From the NCBI GenBank assembly GCA_018970395.1, contig JAGWWM010000013.1:1-60840 (forward strand): a DNA stretch of 60,840 bases, given 5' to 3'. A program made the translations under genes and the position numbers. This DNA comes from Bacteroidota bacterium. Lineage in GTDB: Bacteria; Bacteroidota; Bacteroidia; Chitinophagales; Chitinophagaceae. Under the pieces are notes generated by a model, which was given only the letters and a program-made list of their open reading frames with translations, ran no database searches and was not told the origin of the DNA. Below, piece after piece: positions 44,231-52,800 of the stretch. Every line of letters starts with the position of its first letter. Position 1 is the first letter of the stretch.

Positions 44231-44701
44231 ATGTCTAAAATCTATCGTTTAAAAACAGTTCAAAAAATTCCGGTCTCACTGCGTGAAGCCTGGTCTTTTT
44301 TTTCCAATCCGTCCAACCTGGCATCCATCACGCCGCAAGAACTTGATTTCAAAATCATTTCTGCTTTTCATGGAAACCGCATGTACCCCGGACAAATCAT
44401 TGAGTACAAAGTTAAGCCGATCGCCGGCATCCCCGTTTACTGGATGACAGAAATAACCCATGTGGAAGAAGAAAAGTTCTTTGTAGATGAACAACGCTTT
44501 GGCCCTTATGCCTTATGGCATCACCAGCATCATTTTTCTGAAATACAAGGGGGGGTAGAAATGACGGATATTGTTCATTATAAAATTCCTTTTGGTTTTT
44601 TGGGAGATATCGCTCAATGGCTCTTCATTGGCAAACAGCTCAATAAGATTTTTGAGTTTCGCAAGGAAGCCGTGGAGGAAAAATTTGGTCGGTTTTTGTA
44701 A
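44231..44701 (+). CDS. SRPBCC family protein
   Basis: 156-residue START-like/polyketide-cyclase-fold protein. Features of the family are the N-terminal LKTVQKIPVSLREAWSFFSNPSNLASITPQELDF, a GQIIEYKVKPIAGIPVYWMTEITHVEE segment and the C-terminal LNKIFEFRKEAVEEKFG helix. It has no signal peptide. Proteins of this type are often called cell-division inhibitors in databases, but that role is not shown by the sequence. It is divergent from the Ig-like lipoprotein gene. Confidence 0.83.
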   Translation: MSKIYRLKTVQKIPVSLREAWSFFSNPSNLASITPQELDFKIISAFHGNRMYPGQIIEYKVKPIAGIPVYWMTEITHVEEEKFFVDEQRFGPYALWHHQHHFSEIQGGVEMTDIVHYKIPFGFLGDIAQWLFIGKQLNKIFEFRKEAVEEKFGRFL

Positions 44702-44843
44702 AAAAAGACCATTTTTTTACAAAAATTTCAAAATAACACATATTTGTTATTTTCTATACGAAAAATTGACTATATTTTCGTAGAAGAATCTGAATGGCCG
44801 TTGTTAATCCTCCGAAGTGATTCTACTTAACACTCTTTTTTTT

Positions 44844-44880
44844 GCGAAGCATTCATGCTAATTTGCTTCGCTTTTTTATC
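44844..44880. terminator. Bidirectional hairpin terminator
   Basis: An eight-base stem (44844-44851, GCGAAGCA, with 44864-44871) is flanked by T-runs on both sides (44834-44843 and 44872-44877), so it can stop transcripts from either direction. It lies at the 3' end of the TPR gene and closes the 142-base unassigned region 44702-44843. Confidence 0.75.
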
Positions 44881-45535
44881 CCGGTAACCTGGAGATATAT
44901 TTTTCCATTTGTTTCATCTGATCTACAATCTGAGGGGTAGCGGGCTTGAGTGCTTTTGCCTTACGATAAAAATCTTTTCCCGCCCTGAATTCCCGCTTAT
45001 TAATCATGATGCTTGACATCTGTAAATAGGCTGCTGCCTGATTTTCCTTGTCAGGCAATCCTTTTCGAAGCGCCTGTCTGATATAACTCTCTGCCTGTTT
45101 GAAATTATTTTTCTGTAGTGCCAGCATTCCCATTTGCAACAGGCTGGCGCCCTCTGTTCCCTGAATCAGAGAAGACCCTGCGCCTAAGTCCATCCCTTTT
45201 TTCATCAATTTCTCCGCCGTATCAAAATCCTGTCTTGCCATGGCAAGGTTGCCCTTTAGGGTAAAATAGACGGAACGAATAGGCTTAAATAAAAGATTCG
45301 GAAAGCGAATCGAATTCAGAATTTTTTCCGCGCCTTCCATATCGCCCTTTTCCATATACTCCTGAATCAGTCTTAACGGACCGAACATGAAATGTCCTAC
45401 CAGACTAATCACGGAAATCAGGTAAAGAATGAACGAAGGCCAGAAGCCGGTAAGCCAGTTGACCAAGATGGCCAGCACCAGAAAGAAAATTCCCAATGCC
45501 AGTCTGTAACGGATATAAATATTGAGAAATCGCAT
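44876..45535 (-). CDS. Membrane protein with TPR repeats
   Basis: Two N-terminal hydrophobic segments (residues about 9-27 and 31-50) anchor a cytoplasmic or periplasmic TPR region (about residues 60-210) with helical pairs such as AMARQDFDTAEKLMKKGMDLG, LALQKNNFKQAESYIRQAL and SIMINKREFRAGKDFYRKAKALKP. Such proteins usually act as protein-protein scaffolds; no partner is identified. A consensus -7 box ends five bases before the start. It ends at the bidirectional terminator. Confidence 0.8.
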   Translation of the reverse strand: MRFLNIYIRYRLALGIFFLVLAILVNWLTGFWPSFILYLISVISLVGHFMFGPLRLIQEYMEKGDMEGAEKILNSIRFPNLLFKPIRSVYFTLKGNLAMARQDFDTAEKLMKKGMDLGAGSSLIQGTEGASLLQMGMLALQKNNFKQAESYIRQALRKGLPDKENQAAAYLQMSSIMINKREFRAGKDFYRKAKALKPATPQIVDQMKQMEKYISRLPG

Positions 45536-45540
45536 GGCTG

Positions 45541-45548
45541 CAAAGGTA
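45541..45548 (-). promoter_or_regulatory. -7 box of TPR gene
   Basis: Minus-strand TACCTTTG matches TAnnTTTG exactly and ends five bases before the TPR ATG, predicting an almost leaderless mRNA. Confidence 0.5.
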
Positions 45549-45575
45549 AGTCTTGTTCAAACATATTGCGTTGTG

Positions 45576-46406
45576 TCAATAGACATACTTGAGCAAGCCA
45601 TCTTCCCGCAATAAATAAAGTACTTCTTTTTGCAAGATATATTTTGGAACGGGTTTTTCTCCTGAAGAGGGAAGGGGATACCTGTTTTCTTGCAGCGTAC
45701 CGAAAGTAAAAAACAAGAGCTTGTCTTGATCTATGCCGGTCATTGTTTTACCAATGACATTCACATCCGCAAGTCCGAGATACGTGAGTTTGGTTTTGAA
45801 TGCCCCATAAATATCGAACACATACATTCCTTTTTCAGGGTCATACAGATATACAAAACCTCCCTGATCTATTATTTTCACCGGAGAAGGGACTTCCTCG
45901 AACAGTAATCGAAAATCAAGGGTCTCCATCAATACCGTTCCGTCTTCTCCTATTTTTTTGAGTTGATTGTTTTGCTCATCAAAAATCCATATCTGATTAT
46001 CGTAACTCTGAGCAATGGCACTTACCTGAAAGATTTTTTGCTTGCGCAGATCAATCGTGTTCACAGTGTTCATAAACCGATCTAATACCACAATAGTTGA
46101 AAAATTCCGATAATAGAGCAGGGTTTTAAGCGGATTATTTACATCTATGGCATGCAACTTGCCATACCGCCTTACTTCATTGAATACCCCCACGGAATCG
46201 CCGCGGTTATTGATTTTTTTAAGTTGATTGTCTTTGGAAAGTAAATAGTAATTGCCCAAATTGTCCACATTGGCATCTATCCAGTTGCCTCTTATTTGTT
46301 TTTCCAATTGATAATGAAGGCTATCCTGTGCGCTTGCATCAGCATACATTCCCACCAGCACCAGCATCAGAAAGAAGCCATGTAATAAAAGCTTATTCCT
46401 TTTCAT
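45576..46406 (-). CDS. Exported protein of unknown function, beta-propeller-like
   Basis: Not recognised. The 276-residue protein has a signal peptide (LLLHGFFLMLVLVGMYADASAQ). The mature part has repeating blocks with aromatic and Asp-Asn motifs (NLGNYYLLSKDNQLKKIN, IWIFDEQNNQLKKIGEDG, GFVYLYDPEKGMYVFDIYG), which resemble blades of a small beta-propeller. Its start overlaps the lpxH 3' end by 14 bases, so it is probably cotranscribed with lpxH. Function cannot be assigned. Confidence 0.72.
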   Translation of the reverse strand: MKRNKLLLHGFFLMLVLVGMYADASAQDSLHYQLEKQIRGNWIDANVDNLGNYYLLSKDNQLKKINNRGDSVGVFNEVRRYGKLHAIDVNNPLKTLLYYRNFSTIVVLDRFMNTVNTIDLRKQKIFQVSAIAQSYDNQIWIFDEQNNQLKKIGEDGTVLMETLDFRLLFEEVPSPVKIIDQGGFVYLYDPEKGMYVFDIYGAFKTKLTYLGLADVNVIGKTMTGIDQDKLLFFTFGTLQENRYPLPSSGEKPVPKYILQKEVLYLLREDGLLKYVY

Positions 46407-47166
46407 ACATTAGTTTACATTCTTTACCATCAAAAACAACATAAGAAAAATACCGAATCCAGTCGCCCAGATTGAGATATCTGGCAGGACGTCCGCTATT
46501 CGGACAAGTGAGCGCATAATCAATCGGGAGATGCCGATGACCGAAAATAAAGTAATCGTAAAACTGATGTTGTAACGTTGATTTACAGAATTGAACGAGC
46601 CATTCTTTTTCTTCTCCTAAAAAATGATCTTCTTTAATACCGGTGGCAGCGCGACTGGTTTGACTGAAATAGTGAGCAATGCCCATTCCTATTGCAGGAG
46701 GGAGTATTCCAAACAGCCACTGACAGACCGGATTACGGAAAATTTTTTTGAGCATTTTATACCCATGATCTCCGGGACCCAGTCCATCTCCATGTCCAAC
46801 CAAAAAACTTGATTGATTCAAATGATATTGTTGTGGCTCGAAGAAAACGGGCACGTTGAGTTCTTCCTGAAAATAATTTTTCATCCACATATCGTGGTTG
46901 CCCACAAAGAAATGAATGGGGATGCCGCTGTCAGTTATTTCGGCCATTTTTCCTAGAATACGCACATGTCCTTTCGGAACTACTTTTTTATATTCATACC
47001 AGAAGTCAAACAGGTCGCCTACTATGAAAATCATCGCCGCATCTTGTCGGATTTTTTCGAGGAAAGAGACGATTTTTTTTTCACGGATCAAACTCTCAGA
47101 TGCGGTGGGAATACCAAGATGAAAATCAGAAAGAAAATATACTTTTTTTGATTCAGGAATCTGCAT
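46393..47166 (-). CDS. lpxH: UDP-2,3-diacylglucosamine diphosphatase (LpxH-type)
   Basis: Cleaves UDP-2,3-diacylglucosamine to lipid X in lipid A synthesis. Calcineurin-like metallophosphoesterase motifs are present: FLSDFHLG (residues 11-18), GDLFDFWYEY, GNHDMW, GHGDGLGPGDHGYK and FGHRHLPID. The 257 residues match LpxH of Bacteroidota. The second enzyme of this class in the window (58973-59821) is more diverged. The downstream unknown exported protein overlaps it. Start at 47166 (MQIPESKKVYFLSDFH) is the only plausible one. Confidence 0.85.
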   Translation of the reverse strand: MQIPESKKVYFLSDFHLGIPTASESLIREKKIVSFLEKIRQDAAMIFIVGDLFDFWYEYKKVVPKGHVRILGKMAEITDSGIPIHFFVGNHDMWMKNYFQEELNVPVFFEPQQYHLNQSSFLVGHGDGLGPGDHGYKMLKKIFRNPVCQWLFGILPPAIGMGIAHYFSQTSRAATGIKEDHFLGEEKEWLVQFCKSTLQHQFYDYFIFGHRHLPIDYALTCPNSGRPARYLNLGDWIRYFSYVVFDGKECKLMYEKE

Positions 47167-47194
47167 GCTCGGAAGTACTGTTGTTGGATTTAAA

Positions 47195-47635
47195 TTAACG
47201 CTGCTTGCTTTTCATGTATTCAAACACATCGCCACTTTCTACAATGGTGGTGGAGTGAATGACGCCGGTGTACCAATAAACCCAGCAGGGATAACTTTGG
47301 CCATTACATTCAGCAGTGGTAAGGCTGCGTTGATAAGGTGCTGCTTCCCCCTCTTCCGGATTCAATCCTTCGTAATCATCCAGTTGGGCAATCGCCCAGT
47401 CAAAATCATCCGGACTTTTAGCTTGGTACAGTTCCCCGATGATGTGGTGATGCTCATCCGGAACACCTACAGGATAATCGCCTAAATCATATAAAGCGCC
47501 CTGTACAGTAGCTCTGCCTACACAATCAAAATGGTGTTTGATGTATTCAAAAAAAGGATTGTCAAATCCTTGTCTTAAGGAAGCATAAACAAACAAATAG
47601 GTTATGGAGTCATCATCGTTCTTAATATGTTGCAT
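47195..47635 (-). CDS. Gamma-glutamylcyclotransferase-like (AIG2/BtrG fold) protein
   Basis: Small protein of the GGCT-like family. It has the YASLRQG substrate loop (usually YGSLxxG; here Tyr-Ala-Ser-Leu-Arg) and the predicted catalytic Glu in LDDYEGLNPEEGEAAPYQRS. Length 146 residues is typical. Enzymes of the family act on gamma-glutamyl peptides or amines, but the substrate here is not defined. It lies 28 bases upstream of lpxH in the same direction. Confidence 0.78.
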   Translation of the reverse strand: MQHIKNDDDSITYLFVYASLRQGFDNPFFEYIKHHFDCVGRATVQGALYDLGDYPVGVPDEHHHIIGELYQAKSPDDFDWAIAQLDDYEGLNPEEGEAAPYQRSLTTAECNGQSYPCWVYWYTGVIHSTTIVESGDVFEYMKSKQR

Positions 47636-47789
47636 AGTTCTGTAAAACTTTAAAATAAGCGTTCATGTTTTTCCCTTTCGAAGATAATAATTTCTGCCTA
47701 ATAACAAGAGGAAAGTAACAGTGACTGAGCAGGGTGTTGTAGCTTCCTGTGTTTTTTTTATTTATCTTTCTCCCTCAATTACAGGCTAT

Positions 47790-49730
47790 ATGTCATATCC
47801 CTATCAGATAAAATCATTTGAGCAATACCAAGAAGCATATCAGCAAAGCATCCAATCTCCTGAAAAATTCTGGAGTGATATCGCGCAGCATTTTCGTTGG
47901 AAAAAAACATGGGACAAAGTATTGGAATGGGATTTTAAAAAGCCGGAGGTAAAATGGTTTCAGGGTGCAGAATTGAATATCACAGAAAATTGTATTGACC
48001 GTCACTTAAAAACAATTGGCGAAAAGCCGGCTATCATCTGGGAGCCCAATGATCCCAATGAAAAAACACGTATTGTTACTTACAACCGATTACATAAAAG
48101 CGTTTGTCAGGTTGCACAAATGCTGACTAACCTTGGCGTGAAAAAAGGGGATCGGGTATGTATCTATATGGGCATGGTGCCCGAACTGGCTTATGCGGTA
48201 CTGGGTTGCGCAAGAATCGGTGCCATACACAGCGTGATCTTCGGAGGTTTCTCTGCGCAAAGTATTGCCGATCGTTTGGACGATGCCAAGGCGGAATTTA
48301 TCATCACTTGCGACGGAGCCTTCAGAGGAAACAAAGACATTCCGTTGAAATCTGTGGTGGATGATGCATTGGTGGGCAATCATGTAGTTAAGAAAGTGAT
48401 TGTCTATACCAGAACACGTATGCCGGTTTCCATGATTAAGGGCAGAGATGTTTGGTGGGAAGATGAAATGGAACAGGCAGAACATCAAATAGAAAAAAAC
48501 GGACAATATCATTTTCCGGCTGCAGCAATGGATGCAGAAGATCCTTTGTTTATTCTTTATACTTCAGGCAGTACCGGCAAACCTAAAGGCGTGGTGCATA
48601 GTATCGCCGGCTATATGCTATGGACGAATTACACTTTCGTCAATGTTTTTCAATACACTCCGGGTGATATTCATTTCTGTACAGCAGATATCGGCTGGAT
48701 TACCGGACATAGTTATATTCTCTATGGACCCTTAAGTGCAGGCGCTACTACCTTAATGTTTGAAGGCATTCCTACTTGGCCGGATGCAGGCAGATTCTGG
48801 GAGATTGTAGATAAGCATAAAGTCAATATTCTCTATACCGCACCCACTGCCATCCGTAGTTTAATGGGATTTGGACTGGAACCATTTAAAGGAAAGAATC
48901 TTTCTTCTCTTAAAGTATTGGGAACAGTAGGCGAACCCATCAATGAAGAGGCCTGGCACTGGTATCATGAACAGGTTGGAAAGAGGAAATGTCCGGTCGT
49001 AGACACCTGGTGGCAGACAGAAACCGGAGGAGTATTGATTTCAAATATGGCTGGTATTACACCTGAAAAAGCAAGTTGGGCAACGCTGCCGCTTCCGGGG
49101 GTACAGCCTGTACTTGTTGATGAGCATGGAAAAGAAGTAACAGAGACAGATGAAAACGGAATTACTAAAGGCAATCTTTGCATTCGGACGCCCTGGCCTT
49201 CGACCATTCGAACCACTTACGGCGATCATGAAAGATGTCGGCAAAATTATTTTGCTACCTATGAAAATTTATATTTTACCGGTGATGGTGCATTGAAAGA
49301 CAAAGAAGGGAATTTCAGAATCACAGGAAGAGTGGATGATGTGCTCAACGTGAGTGGACATCGTTTAGGGACTGCTGAAATTGAAAATGCTATCAACATG
49401 CACACCGGCGTCGTGGAAAGTGCGGTAGTCGGTTATCCGCACGACATCAAAGGCCAGGGCATTTATGCTTATGTTATTTACAGTTCCTTACATCAGGGCG
49501 ATCCTGAACTAACGAAGAAAGATATTTTACAAACCGTCAACAGAGTGATTGGCCCCATTGCAAAACCCGATAAAATTCAATTTGTAAGCGGGTTGCCTAA
49601 AACCAGAAGCGGAAAAATAATGCGACGTATTTTACGCAAGATTGCGGAGGGAGAAACCTCCAGTCTGGGCGATACGACCACACTCCTTGATCCCGGAGTG
49701 GTAGAGGAGATTTTGAGGGGGAGGGTATGA
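47790..49730 (+). CDS. acs: Acetyl-CoA synthetase (AMP-forming)
   Basis: Activates acetate to acetyl-CoA via acetyl-AMP. ATP/AMP motifs are YTSGSTGKPKGVVHS (residues about 257-271), WWQTETGG, and the C-terminal KTRSGKIMRRILRKIA with the acetylation-target lysine. The ATG at 47790 (MSYPYQIKSFEQYQEAYQQS) is the normal family start; the longer frame would start from a GTG and add 23 residues. Length is 646 residues. The 154-base upstream region has no clear -7 box. A lysine-acetylation system is not in the window. Confidence 0.95.
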   Translation: MSYPYQIKSFEQYQEAYQQSIQSPEKFWSDIAQHFRWKKTWDKVLEWDFKKPEVKWFQGAELNITENCIDRHLKTIGEKPAIIWEPNDPNEKTRIVTYNRLHKSVCQVAQMLTNLGVKKGDRVCIYMGMVPELAYAVLGCARIGAIHSVIFGGFSAQSIADRLDDAKAEFIITCDGAFRGNKDIPLKSVVDDALVGNHVVKKVIVYTRTRMPVSMIKGRDVWWEDEMEQAEHQIEKNGQYHFPAAAMDAEDPLFILYTSGSTGKPKGVVHSIAGYMLWTNYTFVNVFQYTPGDIHFCTADIGWITGHSYILYGPLSAGATTLMFEGIPTWPDAGRFWEIVDKHKVNILYTAPTAIRSLMGFGLEPFKGKNLSSLKVLGTVGEPINEEAWHWYHEQVGKRKCPVVDTWWQTETGGVLISNMAGITPEKASWATLPLPGVQPVLVDEHGKEVTETDENGITKGNLCIRTPWPSTIRTTYGDHERCRQNYFATYENLYFTGDGALKDKEGNFRITGRVDDVLNVSGHRLGTAEIENAINMHTGVVESAVVGYPHDIKGQGIYAYVIYSSLHQGDPELTKKDILQTVNRVIGPIAKPDKIQFVSGLPKTRSGKIMRRILRKIAEGETSSLGDTTTLLDPGVVEEILRGRV

Positions 49731-49831
49731 AGAAGAGAATGTATTTGAAAATATATCCAAAGAAAGTAATTTAGTGTAGATGAGTTTGATAGTATAATTT
49801 CTAACTTTATTATAACCAATAAATACTTGCC

Positions 49832-52800
49832 ATGTTTCTAAAATCCTTCTGTCTGTCTGCCGCGTTATTCTCATTTGTAGGAACGATAAATGCACAAGCT
49901 CCCAATATCAGCTATCCCGCAGGTAATAAAGTCTATATTGTGGGTTCTTCAATCTCCACAATTAGTCCGACTAATACTGGAGGCGCGCCCACCGGGCTTA
50001 CCGGTTATGTGAGCACATTCGCAGGAAGTATTGCTGGTTTTGCCGATGGTATGGCTACGGCAGCAATGTTTAATTCCCCTTTCGACGTTGCGGTCGATGC
50101 CAGTAGTAATCTGTATGTGGCAGATCAGTATAATAATCGCATCCGAAAGATCACGTCTGCAGGCGTGGTGACCACACTGGCAGGTAGTGGAACGTATGGC
50201 TATGCTGATGGTACTGGTACGGCTGCAAGTTTTTCATATCCGTCAGGCGTTGCGGTGGACGGCAGTGGCAATGTATATGTGGCCGATCAGAATAATCACC
50301 GAATCCGTATGGTCAGTGCTACGGGGATCGTTACTACACTGGCGGGTAGTGGTATTGCCGGTTTTGCAGATGGTACGGGTACGGCAGCAAGTTTTAATAG
50401 CCCAACTGGTTTAGCGGTCGATGGTAGCGGCAATGTGTATGTTGCAGATGTTAATAATAATCGCATCCGCAAGATTACGTCTGCAGGGGTGGTAACAACT
50501 CTGGCAGGAAGTGGTAATGCCGGTTTTGCAGATGGTACGGGTTCGGCAGCAAGATTTTATTATCCAATTGACGTAGCGGTTGATGGCAGCGGCAACGTGT
50601 ATGTGGCGGATCAGTCTAATAATCGCATTCGCAAGATTACTGCTGCAGGGGTAGTGACAACGCTGGCCGGCAGTGGTATTGGTGGTTTTGCAGATGGTAC
50701 AGGTACGGCGGCAAGCTTTAATAATCCTGTAGGGGTAGCCGTGGATGGTAGCGGTTTTGTTTATGTAGCGGATAGTTATAATAATCGTATCCGCAGGATT
50801 AGCTCAGCCGGGGTAGTTACGACTCTGGCAGGTAGTGGAAACTATGGATATGCTGATGGGACGGGTACTGCAGCAAGTTTAAATAATCCTACAGGAGTAG
50901 CAGTCGATGGCACTGGTAACGTATACTTGGCGGATCAATCTTACAGCCGTATTCGCATGATTAGCCCATCAGGCGGCTATAGTGTTAATCCGGCTTTGCC
51001 TGTCGGCCTTCGCCTTAATGCAAGCACAGGTGTCATTTCCGGAATTGCTTTTTCGGTTACCGCAGCTGCCAACTATGTGGTGACTGCCACAAATGGCAGT
51101 GGCAGCAGTAGTGTTACCCTTAATATCGCAGTTGTTCCACCTGCTCCGATCCTTCAATCATTTTCACCTGCAAGCAATGTGCCCAATAATACCACCGTGA
51201 CCATCAAGGGACAAAATTTTAATTATGGTATTGCTTCCGTAAGTTTTGGAGGGGTGCAGGCAAATTATTCAGTGTTAAATGATACTACCCTTACTGCCGT
51301 AGTTTATTGTGGGGCTTCGGGCAGTGTGAATGTTGCCAATGCAGGCGGAACGGCTTCACTGGCAGGGTTTGTTTACAATAATGCTCCAAAAATTACCTAT
51401 CCCTCTCCAACAACACAAAACTATTTGCTGGGAACAGCCATTCCCCCCCTTACTCCCGTAAATACCGGAGGAACTGTGGGAAGCGTCTCCACCTTAGCAT
51501 CAACGACCATTACGATTCCTTTAACTCCAAACGCCATAGCGGTTGATAGTTCCAATGGAAATGTATATGTAGCAGACGCTAGTCGACACCGTATCCTCAA
51601 GATCAGTCCTGCTGGCGCAGTTACCATTTTTGCAGGCAATGGGAATCCCGCTTTTGCCGATGGTAGCGGAACGGCAGCAAGTTTTTCAAATCCATCAGGA
51701 TTAGCAGTGGATAAAAGCGGGAATATTTATGTAGCAGATCAAAACAACAATCGCATCCGCAAGATTACGTCTGCAGGCGTAGTGACCACTCTGGCAGGTA
51801 GTGGAACCTATGGCTATGCTGATGGGACGGGCACGGCGGCAAGTTTTAGTTATCCCTTAGGTGTAGCGGTAGATAAAAATGGAAATATTTATGTGGCAGA
51901 TAGTTATAATAATCGCATCCGCAGGATTACCTCCACTGGGGTTGTAACTACCCTTGCAGGTAGTGGTACTCCATCTTTTGTCAATGGCACCGGCGTCAAT
52001 GCCGGTTTTTATTATCCTTCCAACCTGGCGGTTGATACCAGCAATAATGTGTATGTTTCAGATAATCAATGCATCCGTAAAATCAGCCCAACCGGGGTTG
52101 TTACAACTTTGGCAGGCAGCGGCAGTTCCGGTTTTGCAGATGGCACAGGTACAGCGGCGACCTTTTCAAACCCGTTAGGATTAGCGCTAGATAAAAATGG
52201 CAATGTGTACGTAGCAGATCGAGAGAATCAAAGAATCCGGAGAGTTTCACCCACAGGGGTTGTGACTACTCTGGCGGGTAACGGAAATTATGGCTTTGCA
52301 GATAGTTCCGGTATAGCAGCTTTGTTTGCCAATGTCCAGGGTGTGGCATTGGATAAAAGCGGGAATATTTATGTGGCAGATCGCGACAATAATCGTGTGC
52401 GTAAAATAAGTACCTCGGGAGGATATAGCATCAGTCCTGCCTTACCTGCGGGATTAAGCATTAATCCCAATAATGGCGTCATCAGCGGCACGCCCACTGC
52501 AGTAACCGCTGCTGCCAATTATACCGTTACTGCAAGAAATGGTTATGGCAGTAGTACGAGTGTACTGAATCTTAGAACGGGCTACCAATCCGGCATGATG
52601 CAATTGGTCGCCGATACTGCAGCAAGATATATTATTGATACAGTGCGGGTGTCTGTGAATGTTTTAGGTGGTGTGAAAATTGCTTCAATAAACGGATACC
52701 TTACCTATGATACGGCTCGACTTACTTACAGCGGATTTACCCTGGGTAACTATTTGGGAAGCAGCAATAATCTGATTACCCAAAATCCCATTGCTACCGG

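Noticed and set aside
47705-47760. Leader hairpin upstream of acs
   Set aside because: Only five complementary bases (AGGAA/TTCCT) separated by a long loop.
50006-52417. Regular 162-base DNA repeats as a CRISPR-like or satellite array
   Set aside because: They are in-frame NHL protein repeats with codon-level variation and no spacer-repeat pattern.
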